A stretch of DNA of 64,000 bases from positions 1,922,001 through 1,986,000 of the forward strand of contig NZ_AP023181.1 of the NCBI RefSeq assembly GCF_013426915.1, given 5' to 3'. Each line of letters opens with the position of its first letter. The stretch's first letter is position 1. Below, piece by piece: positions 1 to 10,321 of the stretch. The translations under genes and the position numbers were made by a program. The notes under the pieces are model-generated. The model was not told the DNA's origin. It made no database searches and saw only the letters and a list, made by a program, of their open reading frames with translations. The stretch comes from Paraburkholderia sp. PGU19. GTDB taxonomy: Bacteria; Pseudomonadota; Gammaproteobacteria; Burkholderiales; Burkholderiaceae.

Positions 1-707
1 GGCCAGAGCAAGGGCTCGGCGCGGGACTGTCGCGCCGCTTCGCCGCTGAGGGGCGCCACGTCATCATCGCGGGGCGCACGGAAGCGAAGATCGAACGCGT
101 TCGCGAGAGCATTGTCGAGGCGGGCGGCTCGGCGAGCGCCGTCGTCACGGACGTGACGCGCGAAGCCGACGTGATCCGGTTGTTCGACATCGCAATGCAG
201 GCAGACGAAAACGGCGGCAGCGCCGATCTCGTCGCGTACAACGCGGGCAACAATCAGCCGCTGGATCTGCGCACGATGGAAGCCGACGTCTTCGAATCGT
301 TCTGGCGCCTGAACTGTTTTGGCGGATTTCTCGTAGGACGCGAGGCTGCGCGGCGCTTTACGCCTCTCGGTCGAGGCTCGATTCTTTTCAGCGGCGCAAC
401 GGGTGCGCTGCGCGGCATGCCGAACTACGCCCACTTTGCGTCGAGCAAGGCGGGGCTGCGCATGCTCGCGCAAAGCATGGCGCGCGAATTTGGTCCGCTC
501 GGCTTGCACGTCGCGCATGTGGTGATCGACGGCGGTATTGACGGGGAGCGCGTGCACACGCGCTTCGCTGAGCACGTCAAGCATAAGGGCGCGGATGGAC
601 TGCTCGATATCGACGCGATCGCCGGGGCGTTCTGGTCGCTTCACGGCCAGCACCGCTCGGCGTGGACGCATGAACTCGATCTGCGTCCCTTCAAGGAATC
701 GTTCTGA
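1..707 (+). CDS. SDR-family oxidoreductase, 5' end outside the window
   Basis: Reading frame 3 is open from the first bases; the gene starts upstream of the window, so the 5' end is missing. The first visible residues, QGLGAGLSRRFA, are the end of the Rossmann dinucleotide-binding loop, followed by a beta strand ending in the acidic/basic AGRTEAK turn typical of NADP-preferring short-chain dehydrogenases. The NNAG-type motif is visible as YNAGNN. At the expected YxxxK active site the sequence reads FASSK (codons 435-449), so the catalytic Tyr position is Phe; a Tyr lies three residues earlier (NYAHF). An AREFGPLGLHVAHVVIDGG segment is typical of a divergent SDR group. The next gene, a GST, starts 40 bp downstream on the same strand, so an operon is likely. 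Substrate unknown. Confidence 0.8.
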   Translation, partial: PEQGLGAGLSRRFAAEGRHVIIAGRTEAKIERVRESIVEAGGSASAVVTDVTREADVIRLFDIAMQADENGGSADLVAYNAGNNQPLDLRTMEADVFESFWRLNCFGGFLVGREAARRFTPLGRGSILFSGATGALRGMPNYAHFASSKAGLRMLAQSMAREFGPLGLHVAHVVIDGGIDGERVHTRFAEHVKHKGADGLLDIDAIAGAFWSLHGQHRSAWTHELDLRPFKESF

Positions 708-747
708 ACGTTCACACCACCGTACATTGAATCGCGAGGAATCAGGA

Positions 748-1365
748 ATGAAGCTTATTGGCCCATGGTTTTCCGGCTATACGCGCCGGGTTGGCGTCAC
801 GTTGAAATTGCTCGGCATTCCGTTCGAGCATTTACCCTATCACGCGTATGAGCAGAAAGATCTCATTCGCCCATTCAGCCCGATGGTGAAAGTGCCGGCG
901 CTCGTGCTAGACGAAGGCGAGATTCTTTATGACAGCGCAAGCATCATCGACTATCTGCACGAAGAGGTCGGCCCCGCTCGCGCATTGCTGGCGACGAGCG
1001 GCGCGCAACGGCGCGACGCGTTGCAGTTCATCGGTATCGCCTCGGCGATCTATGGAAAGCTCAGCGACATCTATGACGAATCGATCCGGCCGTCCGATCG
1101 CCAGATTGATTCGGTTACCGAATCGTTGCGCGAACAGGCGATCGCGGGATTCACGATGCTCGAATCGCGAGCCGGTGATGGCTGGCTGATCGGCGACGCA
1201 CTCTCGCAAGCTGACGTGATGGTCGTGATCACGTACCAGTCTGCGTCGTTGGCGATGATGCCCGACGTCGTCAACCAGGTTGTATTCCCGAAGCTCGCGC
1301 AACTGGCGGCGCGCGCAATGGAACTCGAAGCGTTCTCCAGCACGCTGCCATTCAGGCAGGCATGA
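748..1365 (+). CDS. Glutathione S-transferase
   Basis: The 205-residue protein has an N-terminal thioredoxin-like GST domain (MKLIGPWFSGYTRRVGVTLK, then KVPALVLDEG with the cis-Pro, then YDSASIIDYL, the Ser pair that binds the glutathione gamma-glutamyl group) and an all-helical C-terminal domain (residues about 85-205). The start at 748 is preceded by GAGGAATCAGGA. The same frame is open further upstream, but that stretch overlaps the preceding SDR gene and does not look like protein. The expected role is glutathione conjugation or reduction in the cytoplasm. The position 40 bp after an SDR gene suggests co-transcription for xenobiotic or aldehyde metabolism. Substrate not predictable. Confidence 0.88.
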   Translation: MKLIGPWFSGYTRRVGVTLKLLGIPFEHLPYHAYEQKDLIRPFSPMVKVPALVLDEGEILYDSASIIDYLHEEVGPARALLATSGAQRRDALQFIGIASAIYGKLSDIYDESIRPSDRQIDSVTESLREQAIAGFTMLESRAGDGWLIGDALSQADVMVVITYQSASLAMMPDVVNQVVFPKLAQLAARAMELEAFSSTLPFRQA

Positions 1366-1579
1366 ACGCGGAAAAGTGGCGGTGCGAATGAACGCATCGC
1401 CAGAAAGCCCCTGAAACAAGGGTGGAACTGCAATAACGACGATCCGACCAGTGCACTGGATGTGTGGATACAAAGGCAGGTGCTGGGCCTGTTCGCGAAT
1501 CTGCATGGCTGCGTCAATGATGTTTGCGATGCCGCTTGTGGTGTAGTCCGCGGCCATCAGTGCCGTGAAGTGGCAACCA

Positions 1580-1610
1580 TACGATGGTATCGCCCAAACA
1601 AGCCATCGTA
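1580..1610. promoter_or_regulatory. Inverted repeat, candidate operator
   Basis: Perfect 8-bp arms TACGATGG (1580-1587) and CCATCGTA (1603-1610) are separated by 15 bp. It also overlaps a shorter dyad, ACCAT-ACG-ATGGT (1576-1588). It lies in the spacer after the GST gene, about 180 bp before the IS630 insertion, in what was the upstream region of the VOC gene. The spacer 1366-1770 has no convincing gene. Confidence 0.4.
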
Positions 1611-1662
1611 CGGACGAGTACTTTTTGAATGGCTTGCGTTCGAGCTTTACGCTCCCTGACGA

Positions 1663-1688
1663 GTCGCTAATACCATGGTATTAGCGAC
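1663..1688. promoter_or_regulatory. Perfect 26-bp palindrome, candidate repressor operator
   Basis: The half-site GTCGCTAATACCA is followed without a gap by its exact reverse complement, centre at 1675/1676. A 13-bp perfect half-site with an AT-rich core is typical of TetR/MarR/HxlR-class dimer operators. It stood about 100 bp upstream of the VOC gene before the IS630 insertion and is now about 2.5 kb away from it. Confidence 0.5.
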
Positions 1689-1761
1689 ATGCCGGTGCTT
1701 CGGCGACTACATTGCATTTCGATAGGTCGCGCGATTTGCGTCAACCGGTTTCAATGTGTCC

Positions 1762-1767
1762 ACGGAG
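1762..1767 (+). promoter_or_regulatory. Orphaned Shine-Dalgarno of the VOC gene
   Basis: ACGGAG here is followed by C and then the TA insertion site (1769-1770). If the IS630 element (1771-4228) and one TA copy are removed, the sequence joins as ACGGAG-CTAGCC-ATG with the VOC start at 4234, a normal 6-nt spacing. The insertion therefore parted the ribosome-binding site from its start codon. Confidence 0.7.
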
Positions 1768-1770
1768 CTA

Positions 1771-1790
1771 GTGTCCCGAGTTAGAAATTC
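1771..1790 (+). repeat. IS630 left terminal inverted repeat
   Basis: 20 of 20 bases match the reverse complement of 4209-4228; flanked outside by TA. Confidence 0.9.
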
Positions 1791-2717
1791 ATTGCCTTAT
1801 TTGCGTTGTGTACTAACCTGGGTTGCAGGGTTCGCAAATAAGCGAGGCAACGATGAGAGGAAGACCGAAGGCGCCACTGGTCCTGAGTGGGTCGGAACGC
1901 GAACAGCTCGTAGCGTTGACGATGCGACGCAAGACGGCACAGGCGCTTGCCCTGAGAGCGCGTATTGTGCTGGCTTGCGCCGAGGGCATCGACAACAAGA
2001 CGGTCGCGACAAGGCAACGTGTCACCTCGCATACGGTTTCGAAGTGGCGTTCGCGATTCATCAATGACCGCGTGGACGGGTTGCTCGATGCCCCGCGCCC
2101 AGGCGCACCGAGGACGATCGAGGACGCGCAGGTGGAGGCGGTCGTCGCACGCACGCTCGAATCCGTACCCACGGGCGCGACTCACTGGAGCACGCGCACA
2201 ATGGCCCGCGACATGGGGATGTCGCAGACAGCCGTGTCGCGGATCTGGCGTGCCTTCGGATTGCAGCCGCATCGGCAGGAGACCTTCAAGCTCTCCACTG
2301 ATCCATTTTTCGTCGACAAGGTGCGCGATATCGTCGGGCTGTATCTGGACCCGCCGCTCAAGGCCATGGTGTTGTGCGTGGACGAAAAGAGCCAGATCCA
2401 GGCGCTGGACCGCACCCAGCCTATGCTGCCTCTGGCCCCGGGCATCCCTGAGCGACGCACGCACGACTATATGCGCCACGGCACAACCACACTGTTCGCA
2501 GCGCTGGACATCTCCACGGGCGAAGTCATTGGCGAACTGCATCGGCGTCATCGCAGCAGTGAATTCCTGCAGTTCCTGCGCACCATCGAGGCCAACGTGC
2601 CACCCCAACTGGACGTCCATCTGGTGATGGACAACTACGGTACGCACAAGACTCCCTCGATCAATACCTGGCTGGCTCGCCATCCGCGTTTCCATGCGCA
2701 TTTCACCCCCACCTCTG

Positions 2718-2745
2718 TGAGCTTCCCTCGGTTTTTCGCCTTCCA
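2718..2745 (+). repeat. IS3 terminal inverted repeat (window-left end)
   Basis: Starts TGAGCTTCCC and matches the reverse complement of 3980-4007 at 24 of 28 positions; flanked by CTG at 2715-2717. Confidence 0.88.
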
Positions 2746-2756
2746 CAGGCCCCAAG

Positions 2757-3647
2757 TTACGCAGCGGCATCCTTGGTCTGCTGAGCTTTGATCCAGTCTT
2801 GCAGAAACTGAACCGGCGATGCGAAGCCGAGCGACGAATGACGACGACTGCGGTTATAAAACACTTCCAGGTATTCAAACAAGTCTGCCATCGCTTCCTG
2901 ATGCGTCCGGTAACGTGTCGCATGGACGCGCTCGTTTTTCAGGCTGTTAAAAAAGCTTTCCGTCGGCGCGTTGTCCCAGCAGTTTCCCTTGCGACTCATC
3001 GAGCAGCGCATGCCATATTCCGTCAGCTTGCGCTGGAAGTCGTGGCTCGCGTACTGGCTACCACGGTCGGAGTGATGCATGGCGCCCGGCTCGGGCCGAC
3101 GTCGAAACCACGCCATTGTCAGCGCGTCGATCACGATGTCCGCCGTCATGCGCGGCTTGATCGACCAGCCGACAACTTCCCGGTTGAACAGGTCCAGCAC
3201 GATCGCCAGATACAGCCAGCCCTCGTCGGTCCAGATGTACGTGATATCCGAAGTGAACACGCGATTCGGCGCCGTCGGCGTAAAGTTGCGCTCTAGCAGA
3301 TTCTCTGCGACTGGCAGCTTGTGCTTCGAGTCCGTCGTTACCTTGTAGCGCTTCTTGTGCCGGGCCCGGATACCGTTCTCGCGCATGAGCCGCTCGACCC
3401 GTTCCTTGCTGGCCGGAAAGCCACGGGCGCGAATCTCCTCGGTCATCCGTGGCGATCCATAGGCGCCCTTGACCTCGGCGTGGATAGTGCGGATCAGCGC
3501 CAGCAACTGTTCGTTGCTCAGGCGTTTGCGCTCGGGCGTGCCACCGCGCTTCCATGCTCTATAGCCGTTCAGACTGACCGACAGGACCTCGCACAGGGCC
3601 GACAGCGGAAAGTGCCGGCACTGCATATCAATCCAGGCGTACTTCAA
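2757..3647 (-). CDS. IS3-family transposase OrfB (DDE integrase core)
   Basis: This 296-residue frame has an N-terminal HTH_21-type region ([18 protein letters not shown]) and an rve integrase core with the catalytic triad visible: TSDITYIWT (D), [10 protein letters not shown] (D) and [14 protein letters not shown] (E). The frame opens with TTG at 3647, which overlaps the TGA of orfA (TTGA) and lies just after AAGGACCTCC. OrfB lies in the -1 frame relative to orfA, so it is probably made mainly as an OrfAB fusion by frameshifting at the A7G run, with coupled re-initiation as an alternative. It catalyses strand transfer of the element. No disabling change is visible. Confidence 0.92.
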   Translation of the reverse strand: MKYAWIDMQCRHFPLSALCEVLSVSLNGYRAWKRGGTPERKRLSNEQLLALIRTIHAEVKGAYGSPRMTEEIRARGFPASKERVERLMRENGIRARHKKRYKVTTDSKHKLPVAENLLERNFTPTAPNRVFTSDITYIWTDEGWLYLAIVLDLFNREVVGWSIKPRMTADIVIDALTMAWFRRRPEPGAMHHSDRGSQYASHDFQRKLTEYGMRCSMSRKGNCWDNAPTESFFNSLKNERVHATRYRTHQEAMADLFEYLEVFYNRSRRHSSLGFASPVQFLQDWIKAQQTKDAAA

Positions 3648-3937
3648 AGGAGGTCCTTCGCGAAGAACGCCGCCGCTTTTTTTACGATTTCAAGTTCCAT
3701 CTGCAGGCGCTTGTTTTCGGCTCGCAGGCGCGACAGCTCCATTTGTTCCGGCGTCACAGCCTTTGTCCCGGCGCCGTTCAGCTTTCCTGCCTCTGCAGCT
3801 TTCACCCAGTTGCGCAGTGTCTGCGGTGACATCTTCAATTCACGGGCCACGGCACGGATGCTTTGCCCATCCTTGATCCGTTGTACTGCGGCCGCCCTGA
3901 ACTCAGCCGTATATGCATGGTTTGGTACCTTGAACAT
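3644..3937 (-). CDS. IS3-family transposase OrfA (helix-turn-helix)
   Basis: 97 residues: an HTH_Tnp_1 domain (YTAEFRAAAVQRIKDG, SIRAVARELKMSPQTLRNWV) that binds the element ends, then a leucine-zipper-like coiled coil (LSRLRAENKRLQMELEIVKK), typical of IS3 OrfA. Near its 3' end the codons GTA AAA AAA GCG form an A7G slippery run that would move ribosomes into the orfB frame. The start ATG at 3937 is followed by a conserved MFKVPNHAYTAEFR opening. Intact. Confidence 0.92.
   Translation of the reverse strand: MFKVPNHAYTAEFRAAAVQRIKDGQSIRAVARELKMSPQTLRNWVKAAEAGKLNGAGTKAVTPEQMELSRLRAENKRLQMELEIVKKAAAFFAKDLL
3676..3683 (-). promoter_or_regulatory. Programmed -1 frameshift site (A7G) of the IS3 element
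   Basis: On the minus strand seven A are followed by G, read as GTA AAA AAA GCG in orfA. A -1 slip here leads into orfB, which overlaps in exactly that frame. This is the standard IS3 mechanism for making the OrfAB transposase. Confidence 0.75.
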
Positions 3938-3979
3938 TATTCTTTTCCTTACTTCAGATCGAGTTTACACACGACCCGT

Positions 3980-4007
3980 TGGAAGGCGAAATTTCGGGGG
4001 AAGCTCA
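3980..4007 (-). repeat. IS3 terminal inverted repeat (window-right end)
   Basis: Partner of 2718-2745; differs at positions 11 and 14-16 of the repeat. Flanked by the second CTG copy at 4008-4010. Confidence 0.88.
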
Positions 4008-4208
4008 CTGCTTCGTGGATTAACCAGGTCGAACGATGGTTTGCCACGCTCAGCGAGACATACATCCGCCGTGGCACTCATCGCTCCACCCGGCAACTCG
4101 AACAGGCGATTCGCCAATACATTCAGATCAACAACACTGATCCGAGACCTTTCAACTGGACCAAATCGGCCGACGACATCCTCGCCAGCGTCAAGCGATT
4201 TTGTCTAC

Positions 4209-4228
4209 GAATTTCTAACTCGGGACAC
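4209..4228 (-). repeat. IS630 right terminal inverted repeat
   Basis: Exact partner of 1771-1790; flanked outside by TA (4229-4230). Confidence 0.9.
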
Positions 4229-4233
4229 TAGCC

Positions 4234-4758
4234 ATGAGCATCAGTTTCGATATGAAGATCGAGATTATCGTCATTCCCGTATCGGATGTCGATCGCGCGA
4301 AGCGCTTCTATGGCGAGTTGGGTTGGCGGCTCGATCTCGACTTTGCATCCAGTGAGGGCGACTATCGCGTGATCCAGTTCACGCCGCCTGGCTCCGGATG
4401 TTCGATCATGTTCGGCAAGAACATGACGGCGGCAACACCGGGTTCGGTGCAAGGGATTCATCTCGTCGTGTCGGACATCGTGGCCGCGCGGAGCGAACTG
4501 ATTCGCCGTGGCATCGAGGTCGGCCAGCCATTTCATGACGTAGGCGGCGTGTTCCATCATGCCGACGGAAAACGCCAGGAGGCTGGCCTGAATCCGGACC
4601 GGAAGAGCTACGCATCGTACGCATCGTTCAGCGATCCCGACGGCAACGGCTGGCTGCTCCAGGAAGTGACCGCGCGATTGTCGGCAGACCTCGAGTTGAA
4701 CGACCCGAGATTCACCCGCGAGGTGCTCGCCGCGATTCATGGCGGGACGACGGCTTGA
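4234..4758 (+). CDS. VOC (glyoxalase/bleomycin-resistance fold) protein
   Basis: 174 residues. The opening IEIIVIPVSDVDRAKRFYGE is the first beta-alpha-beta-beta-beta module of the vicinal-oxygen-chelate fold. The second module is visible around GIHLVVSDIVAARSELIRRG and ends in FSDPDGNGWLLQEV, the typical C-terminal strand carrying a metal-ligand Glu. Such proteins include glyoxalases, dioxygenases and resistance proteins; the substrate here cannot be named. The reading frame is intact, but an IS630 element sits only a few bases before the ATG and has removed its Shine-Dalgarno and promoter. Translation may now depend on read-through from the transposase frame, whose stop (4229-4231) lies 2 nt before the start. 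Expression is probably reduced. Confidence 0.85.
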   Translation: MSISFDMKIEIIVIPVSDVDRAKRFYGELGWRLDLDFASSEGDYRVIQFTPPGSGCSIMFGKNMTAATPGSVQGIHLVVSDIVAARSELIRRGIEVGQPFHDVGGVFHHADGKRQEAGLNPDRKSYASYASFSDPDGNGWLLQEVTARLSADLELNDPRFTREVLAAIHGGTTA

Positions 4759-5756
4759 AGCGGGCGGTTGTTGCGAGCGCAACGTCAATTCTGAGCGATA
4801 TGTTCGAGAGAAGGCGAACCGCAAGATCGATATTAATGAAAGGAAACGATGAAAGCTTGCGGGGATCAGGCGCGCAATATTCAATGAGGCGGATGTGCCC
4901 CATTTAATCGCGCCGGCGCACTTTCATATAATCGCCCCGATATTTTGATAATCGGGAGCGATCATTTTCCCAATTATCGTGAGCACTGAAAATCAAAACG
5001 CATAAAAAGCGCATTTGTATTACGAAATAGCCAAAAAAATATCCATATCGATCATGAATTTACTTTTTCCGGGCAATCACGGGTGAATCTTCCCTGATCG
5101 ATGGTACTTCACGAAAGCATATCTCAAAATTTCTCCGAAATTACCGGCGACATTACCTTTTGATTTTTTTGCGGGCAACGTTACACGAATGAAACGTTTA
5201 TAATTCGTCTGCCTTGAAATTTTCTGTAATTAATACTTGGTAGGGGTCGAGCAGAAGTAATTACTACCTAAGGCGCTTGCGCATAGAGGTGCCGATTCGT
5301 CTCGTTCAGGCGTGTGTTTGCAGGTTCCGCGTAGATGTCGACCGCGGAAATGCGATGCCCGATGTTGCCTGGATCACGTGGATGTAGATCAATTTCGTCG
5401 GACCGAAAGGGTTCGCGACGGCATGCTGCTGTCTAAACGCGCAAGACGACTCAGCCGTAATTGAGGATTCCTGATCTGCAGGAGTCGGGTTCGACTCGTC
5501 TATCAAATCATCTGATCTGACATCAGATGCATACGGGGAATGCTCCGCGCTTGCGTGGGGTCTCAGCACGTTCCCGGTCATCGAAAGCGAGATTGCATGA
5601 ATGCGTGTCCTGCGCATGTGTGAACACAATAGTAAGTAATCCATAATAAATATTCGATGCCGGTTTCTTTGCATTCGAAAACGCCACAGCGGGTCGGTTT
5701 GTCAACGATCTTGCTGGACTTTCGGGGAAAACTGATTTCAGCGGGATCAACGGACA
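4759..5756. other. AT-rich gene-free spacer
   Basis: About 1 kb without a convincing gene. The part from about 4900 to 5260 is clearly richer in A/T than its surroundings and contains T-runs and a TATAAT hexamer (5199-5204) without a good -35 partner. Open frames here lack ribosome-binding sites and protein-like composition. It probably contains the long upstream region of the glycoside hydrolase gene and may be a point of past insertion. Confidence 0.5.
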
Positions 5757-8042
<2,286 letters not shown>

Positions 8043-8075
8043 GCCGGACAACAAGCGTCAAAGCTAGCTGTCTTT

Positions 8076-8109
8076 AAGGGACCCAGGAGGGCAACTTCCT
8101 GGGTCCCTT
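8076..8109 (+). terminator. Rho-independent terminator of the glycoside hydrolase gene
   Basis: Perfect 13-bp stem AAGGGACCCAGGA / TCCTGGGTCCCTT with an 8-nt loop, 34 bp after the stop codon; followed by GTTCGTT, a weak T tract. Confidence 0.85.
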
Positions 8110-8114
8110 GTTCG

Positions 8115-8297
8115 TTAATGGTTGAAGCGCTTCGACTGGGTGGTCGCCATGGCCGGGTGGCTCGGCACAACCAGAACACCGCCGCGAGCGGGATCGCGCA
8201 GAATCTCGACCTTCACGCCATAGCACTGTTCCAGAGGATGGGCATCAGCCTGGCAGGTTTTGGCGTGACAGCCGGCACGACGTATTTGACGAGACAT
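8115..8297 (-). CDS. Small hypothetical protein
   Basis: A 60-residue frame, basic, with three Cys (RRAGCHAKTCQA and EQCYGVKVEIL) and ordinary codon choice. It ends right next to the terminator of the convergent hydrolase gene. There is no clear Shine-Dalgarno before the ATG at 8297, and no family is recognised. It could be a real small gene or chance. The rest of 8298-8638 holds nothing convincing. Confidence 0.35.
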   Translation of the reverse strand: MSRQIRRAGCHAKTCQADAHPLEQCYGVKVEILRDPARGGVLVVPSHPAMATTQSKRFNH

Positions 8298-8638
8298 CGT
8301 TTATGCGTAGATGCGAGGGATTCTCGACAACCATGTTAGTTGTAATTTTTTCGGTGTATTACGAAGAAGGAAGGCAGAAGATCGCGAATTTTCGAACGCG
8401 TGAAGCGTCTGGTAGGCGACGGCAGGCGTCAGATGCGTGTCTGCGCGTGAATAGCGGCGCTTATGAGGCTAGCTCGGATGACAGCGCGCCATAAGGATCA
8501 GTAAGCCGCACGCTGGGAACAAGGTTGGAAAATCGGAGCCAGTCCACTGTGTGCGGATTGCGCGCACGTTTCCGTATGCAACCCGGTCGCCGTGGCGTCG
8601 CTTGACGCGCGCTGCCGCGATCCATCAAGGAGCCGTTC

Positions 8639-9295
8639 ATGAGAGACATGCCTGTATCCACCTCGCCCGTCAGCCCCATCAAGGACGAGCGCGTCAATCA
8701 GGTGTTGCAGCGTTTGAACGCGTCGCGCCGCTTTCCTGGCAGCGAGGCATTCGGCGGGCCGTCGGGCAATGATCCGGAGGCTTTCGCCGACTACGGCTTT
8801 TCGATTCATCCCGATCAGGGCGAGTTGATGTACGTGCTCTGTCGTGGGATGCGTGCCACGCGAGTCGTTGATTTTGCAACTTCAATCGGCATGTCGGCGC
8901 TGTATCTGGCGGCGGCGATGCGCGACAACGGTGGCGGGCTGGTGATCGGATCGGAGCTGGTTGCGTCTAAGGCGGAGATCGCACGTCAGAATCTGACTGA
9001 GGCAGGGCTCCCGCAATATGCGGACATCCGTGTCGGCGATGCGCGGCAAACGCTGCGCGACGTGGGCGGTCCGATCGACTTCGCATTGATCGACGGCTGG
9101 CCGTTACCGGACGGGCCGTCGCTCGCGCGCACGGTGGTCGAGCTGATCGCGCCGCAATTGCGCGTCGGCGGGTACATCCTGAACGACAATGCCGAGCCCG
9201 ATTTCCTCGAGTACATCCGCGACCCGGCCAGCGGTTTCATTTCGATCACTCTGCCGATCAAGCGTGGAACCGAGCTGGCGCTGAAGATCAGTTGA
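8639..9295 (+). CDS. SAM-dependent O-methyltransferase-like protein
   Basis: 218 residues with a class I methyltransferase core: VVDFATSIGMSALYLAAAM (SAM-binding motif I; the usual Gly-rich loop is altered to FATSIGMS), IGSELVASKAEIARQNL (acidic residue for the ribose), ADIRVGDARQTL, and DFALIDGWP. This matches the methyltransferase_24/O-methyltransferase 3-like group. The start at 8639 is preceded by AAGGAG with good spacing. The methyl acceptor is unknown. It stands alone between the glycoside hydrolase and a GST. Confidence 0.82.
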   Translation: MRDMPVSTSPVSPIKDERVNQVLQRLNASRRFPGSEAFGGPSGNDPEAFADYGFSIHPDQGELMYVLCRGMRATRVVDFATSIGMSALYLAAAMRDNGGGLVIGSELVASKAEIARQNLTEAGLPQYADIRVGDARQTLRDVGGPIDFALIDGWPLPDGPSLARTVVELIAPQLRVGGYILNDNAEPDFLEYIRDPASGFISITLPIKRGTELALKIS

Positions 9296-9438
9296 GGCGC
9301 CACGCTTCATACTGTGAACGCGAAAGGCCGTGCGCGATGACAACGCAAAGTGGAACGGGGCTGGTTCATCAAACTGTGTCTTGAACCGCGCATTGCACTG
9401 AGCCTAGACTCATCGCACTCCAACCCCTTCACTTTCGC

Positions 9439-10062
9439 ATGCTCAAGATCCTTGGAAAGGCGTCATCCATCAACGTTCGAAAGGTGCTGTGGACTTGCGC
9501 CGAACTCGATCTTCCGTTCGAGCGGGAGGATTGGGGAACCGGGTTCCGGTCCACGCAGACACTCGAGTTTCTCTCGTTGAACCCAAACGGTCTGGTGCCC
9601 GTCATCAAGGACGCTGACTTTGTTCTCTGGGAGTCGAACACCATCATCCGCTACCTCGCGTCGCGCTACGGCGGCGTACACCTCTATCCGGCAGATCCAC
9701 TGATGCGCGCGCCCGTCGATCAATGGATGGATTGGCAGGCAACGGATCTCAACCGCTCGTGGAGCTACGCGTTTCTCGCCCTGGTCCGGCAGTCGGCTGC
9801 GCATCAGGCGGAGAAGGAAGTCGCGACGTCGATCGCCAGCTGGACGGCGCACATGCGCATCTTGGACGGACAGTTGCGGGCAACCGGCGCATTCGTTGCC
9901 GGAAAGCAGTTCTCGCTCGCTGACATTCCCGTGGGACTGTCGGTCAACCGCTGGTTCAGCACGCCTTTCGAACACACGCAATTCCCGGCCGTATCGGAGT
10001 ACTTCGAGCGCCTGAGCGAACGTCCGGGCTTCGAAGCCTATTGCGCAAACGGGTTGCCATAA
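9439..10062 (+). CDS. Glutathione S-transferase
   Basis: 207 residues. The N-terminal thioredoxin-like domain begins [19 protein letters not shown], with Ser in the SSINVRK active-site region as in many bacterial GSTs, then [11 protein letters not shown] (cis-Pro) and [11 protein letters not shown] (gamma-glutamyl site). The C-terminal helical domain includes FSLADIPVG, the conserved N-capping box. The upstream sequence has no strong Shine-Dalgarno, so the start is less certain. Cytoplasmic conjugation or reduction; substrate unknown. Confidence 0.85.
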   Translation: MLKILGKASSINVRKVLWTCAELDLPFEREDWGTGFRSTQTLEFLSLNPNGLVPVIKDADFVLWESNTIIRYLASRYGGVHLYPADPLMRAPVDQWMDWQATDLNRSWSYAFLALVRQSAAHQAEKEVATSIASWTAHMRILDGQLRATGAFVAGKQFSLADIPVGLSVNRWFSTPFEHTQFPAVSEYFERLSERPGFEAYCANGLP

Positions 10063-10102
10063 CCGGCACGGATCAGGCGAGATGTTGCGCTAAAATCGTG
10101 GC

Positions 10103-10130
10103 ACCGCCGGAACGAAAAATTGCCGGCGGT
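10103..10130. repeat. Inverted repeat after the GST gene, possible terminator
   Basis: Arms ACCGCCGG and CCGGCGGT (8 bp, perfect) with a 12-nt A-rich loop, 41 bp after the GST stop. It has no T tract on either side, so termination is uncertain. Confidence 0.35.
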
Positions 10131-10321
10131 CTGGTACGAACACTGCTGCCAGTGCGACCGAGAACAACAACGCCGCTGTGCTGATGGGGAACGCGAGTCG
10201 CTTGACGACATTCAGGCAAACGTTGTCGGCCTGTTGGCTGAGCTTGCTGCATGAGCTTGCCGCAACCCGATCCGTCCAGCCTGCCGAGGAACAATCAGCG
10301 GCGAAACACACATAAGGCATT

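Larger units (their letters stand above)
2718..4007 (-). mobile_element. IS3-family insertion sequence, complete
   Basis: 1290 bp with imperfect 28-bp terminal inverted repeats (24/28 matches) that begin with TG, and a 3-bp target duplication CTG (2715-2717 and 4008-4010), as expected for IS3. It carries two overlapping minus-strand frames (orfA and orfB) joined by a poly-A frameshift site. Excising it plus one CTG rebuilds the IS630 transposase codon for codon. All parts look intact, so the element is likely functional and recent. Confidence 0.94.
1771..4228 (+). mobile_element. IS630-family element, interrupted by an IS3-family element
   Basis: The ends are perfect 20-bp inverted repeats: GTGTCCCGAGTTAGAAATTC at 1771-1790 and its reverse complement at 4209-4228. 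Both ends are flanked by TA (1769-1770 and 4229-4230), the target duplication of the IS630/Tc1 superfamily. Without the inserted IS3 element and its 3-bp duplication the element is about 1.17 kb, normal for the family. It sits a few bases upstream of the VOC gene start. The intact ends suggest it could still be moved in trans. Confidence 0.92.
1853..4231 (+). pseudogene. IS630-family DDE transposase, split by IS3 insertion
   Basis: The 5' part (1853-2717) encodes the N-terminal helix-turn-helix region and two of the three catalytic acids ([13 protein letters not shown] and VMDNYGTHK), ending at HFTPTS. The 3' part (4011-4231) resumes with ASWINQVERWF, which carries the third catalytic residue (Glu), and runs to a TAG formed across the element end. 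Removing 2718-4010 (1293 bp, a multiple of three) restores one continuous frame of about 361 codons. The gene was therefore intact until the IS3 element inserted. The start ATG at 1853 is preceded by GAGG. In the present state the truncated product continues into IS3 sequence and lacks the catalytic Glu, so it should be inactive. Confidence 0.9.

Noticed and set aside
1366..1557. Minus-strand frame starting MAADYTTSGIANIIDAAMQI in the spacer after the GST
   Set aside because: The first 50 residues look somewhat protein-like, but there is no ribosome site, it runs into the antisense of the GST gene, and no family was recognised; at most a fragment.
5199..5204. TATAAT hexamer as promoter of the glycoside hydrolase
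   Set aside because: No acceptable -35 at 16-18 bp and over 550 bp from the start codon.
8303..8494. Plus-strand 63-residue frame after the terminator
   Set aside because: No ribosome site, mixed composition, no homology recognised.
10090..10320. Minus-strand 76-residue frame with a hydrophobic segment (ISTAALLFSVALAAVFV)
   Set aside because: Poorly spaced Shine-Dalgarno and overlap with the 7TM kinase ribosome site; no known family, so not called as a gene.
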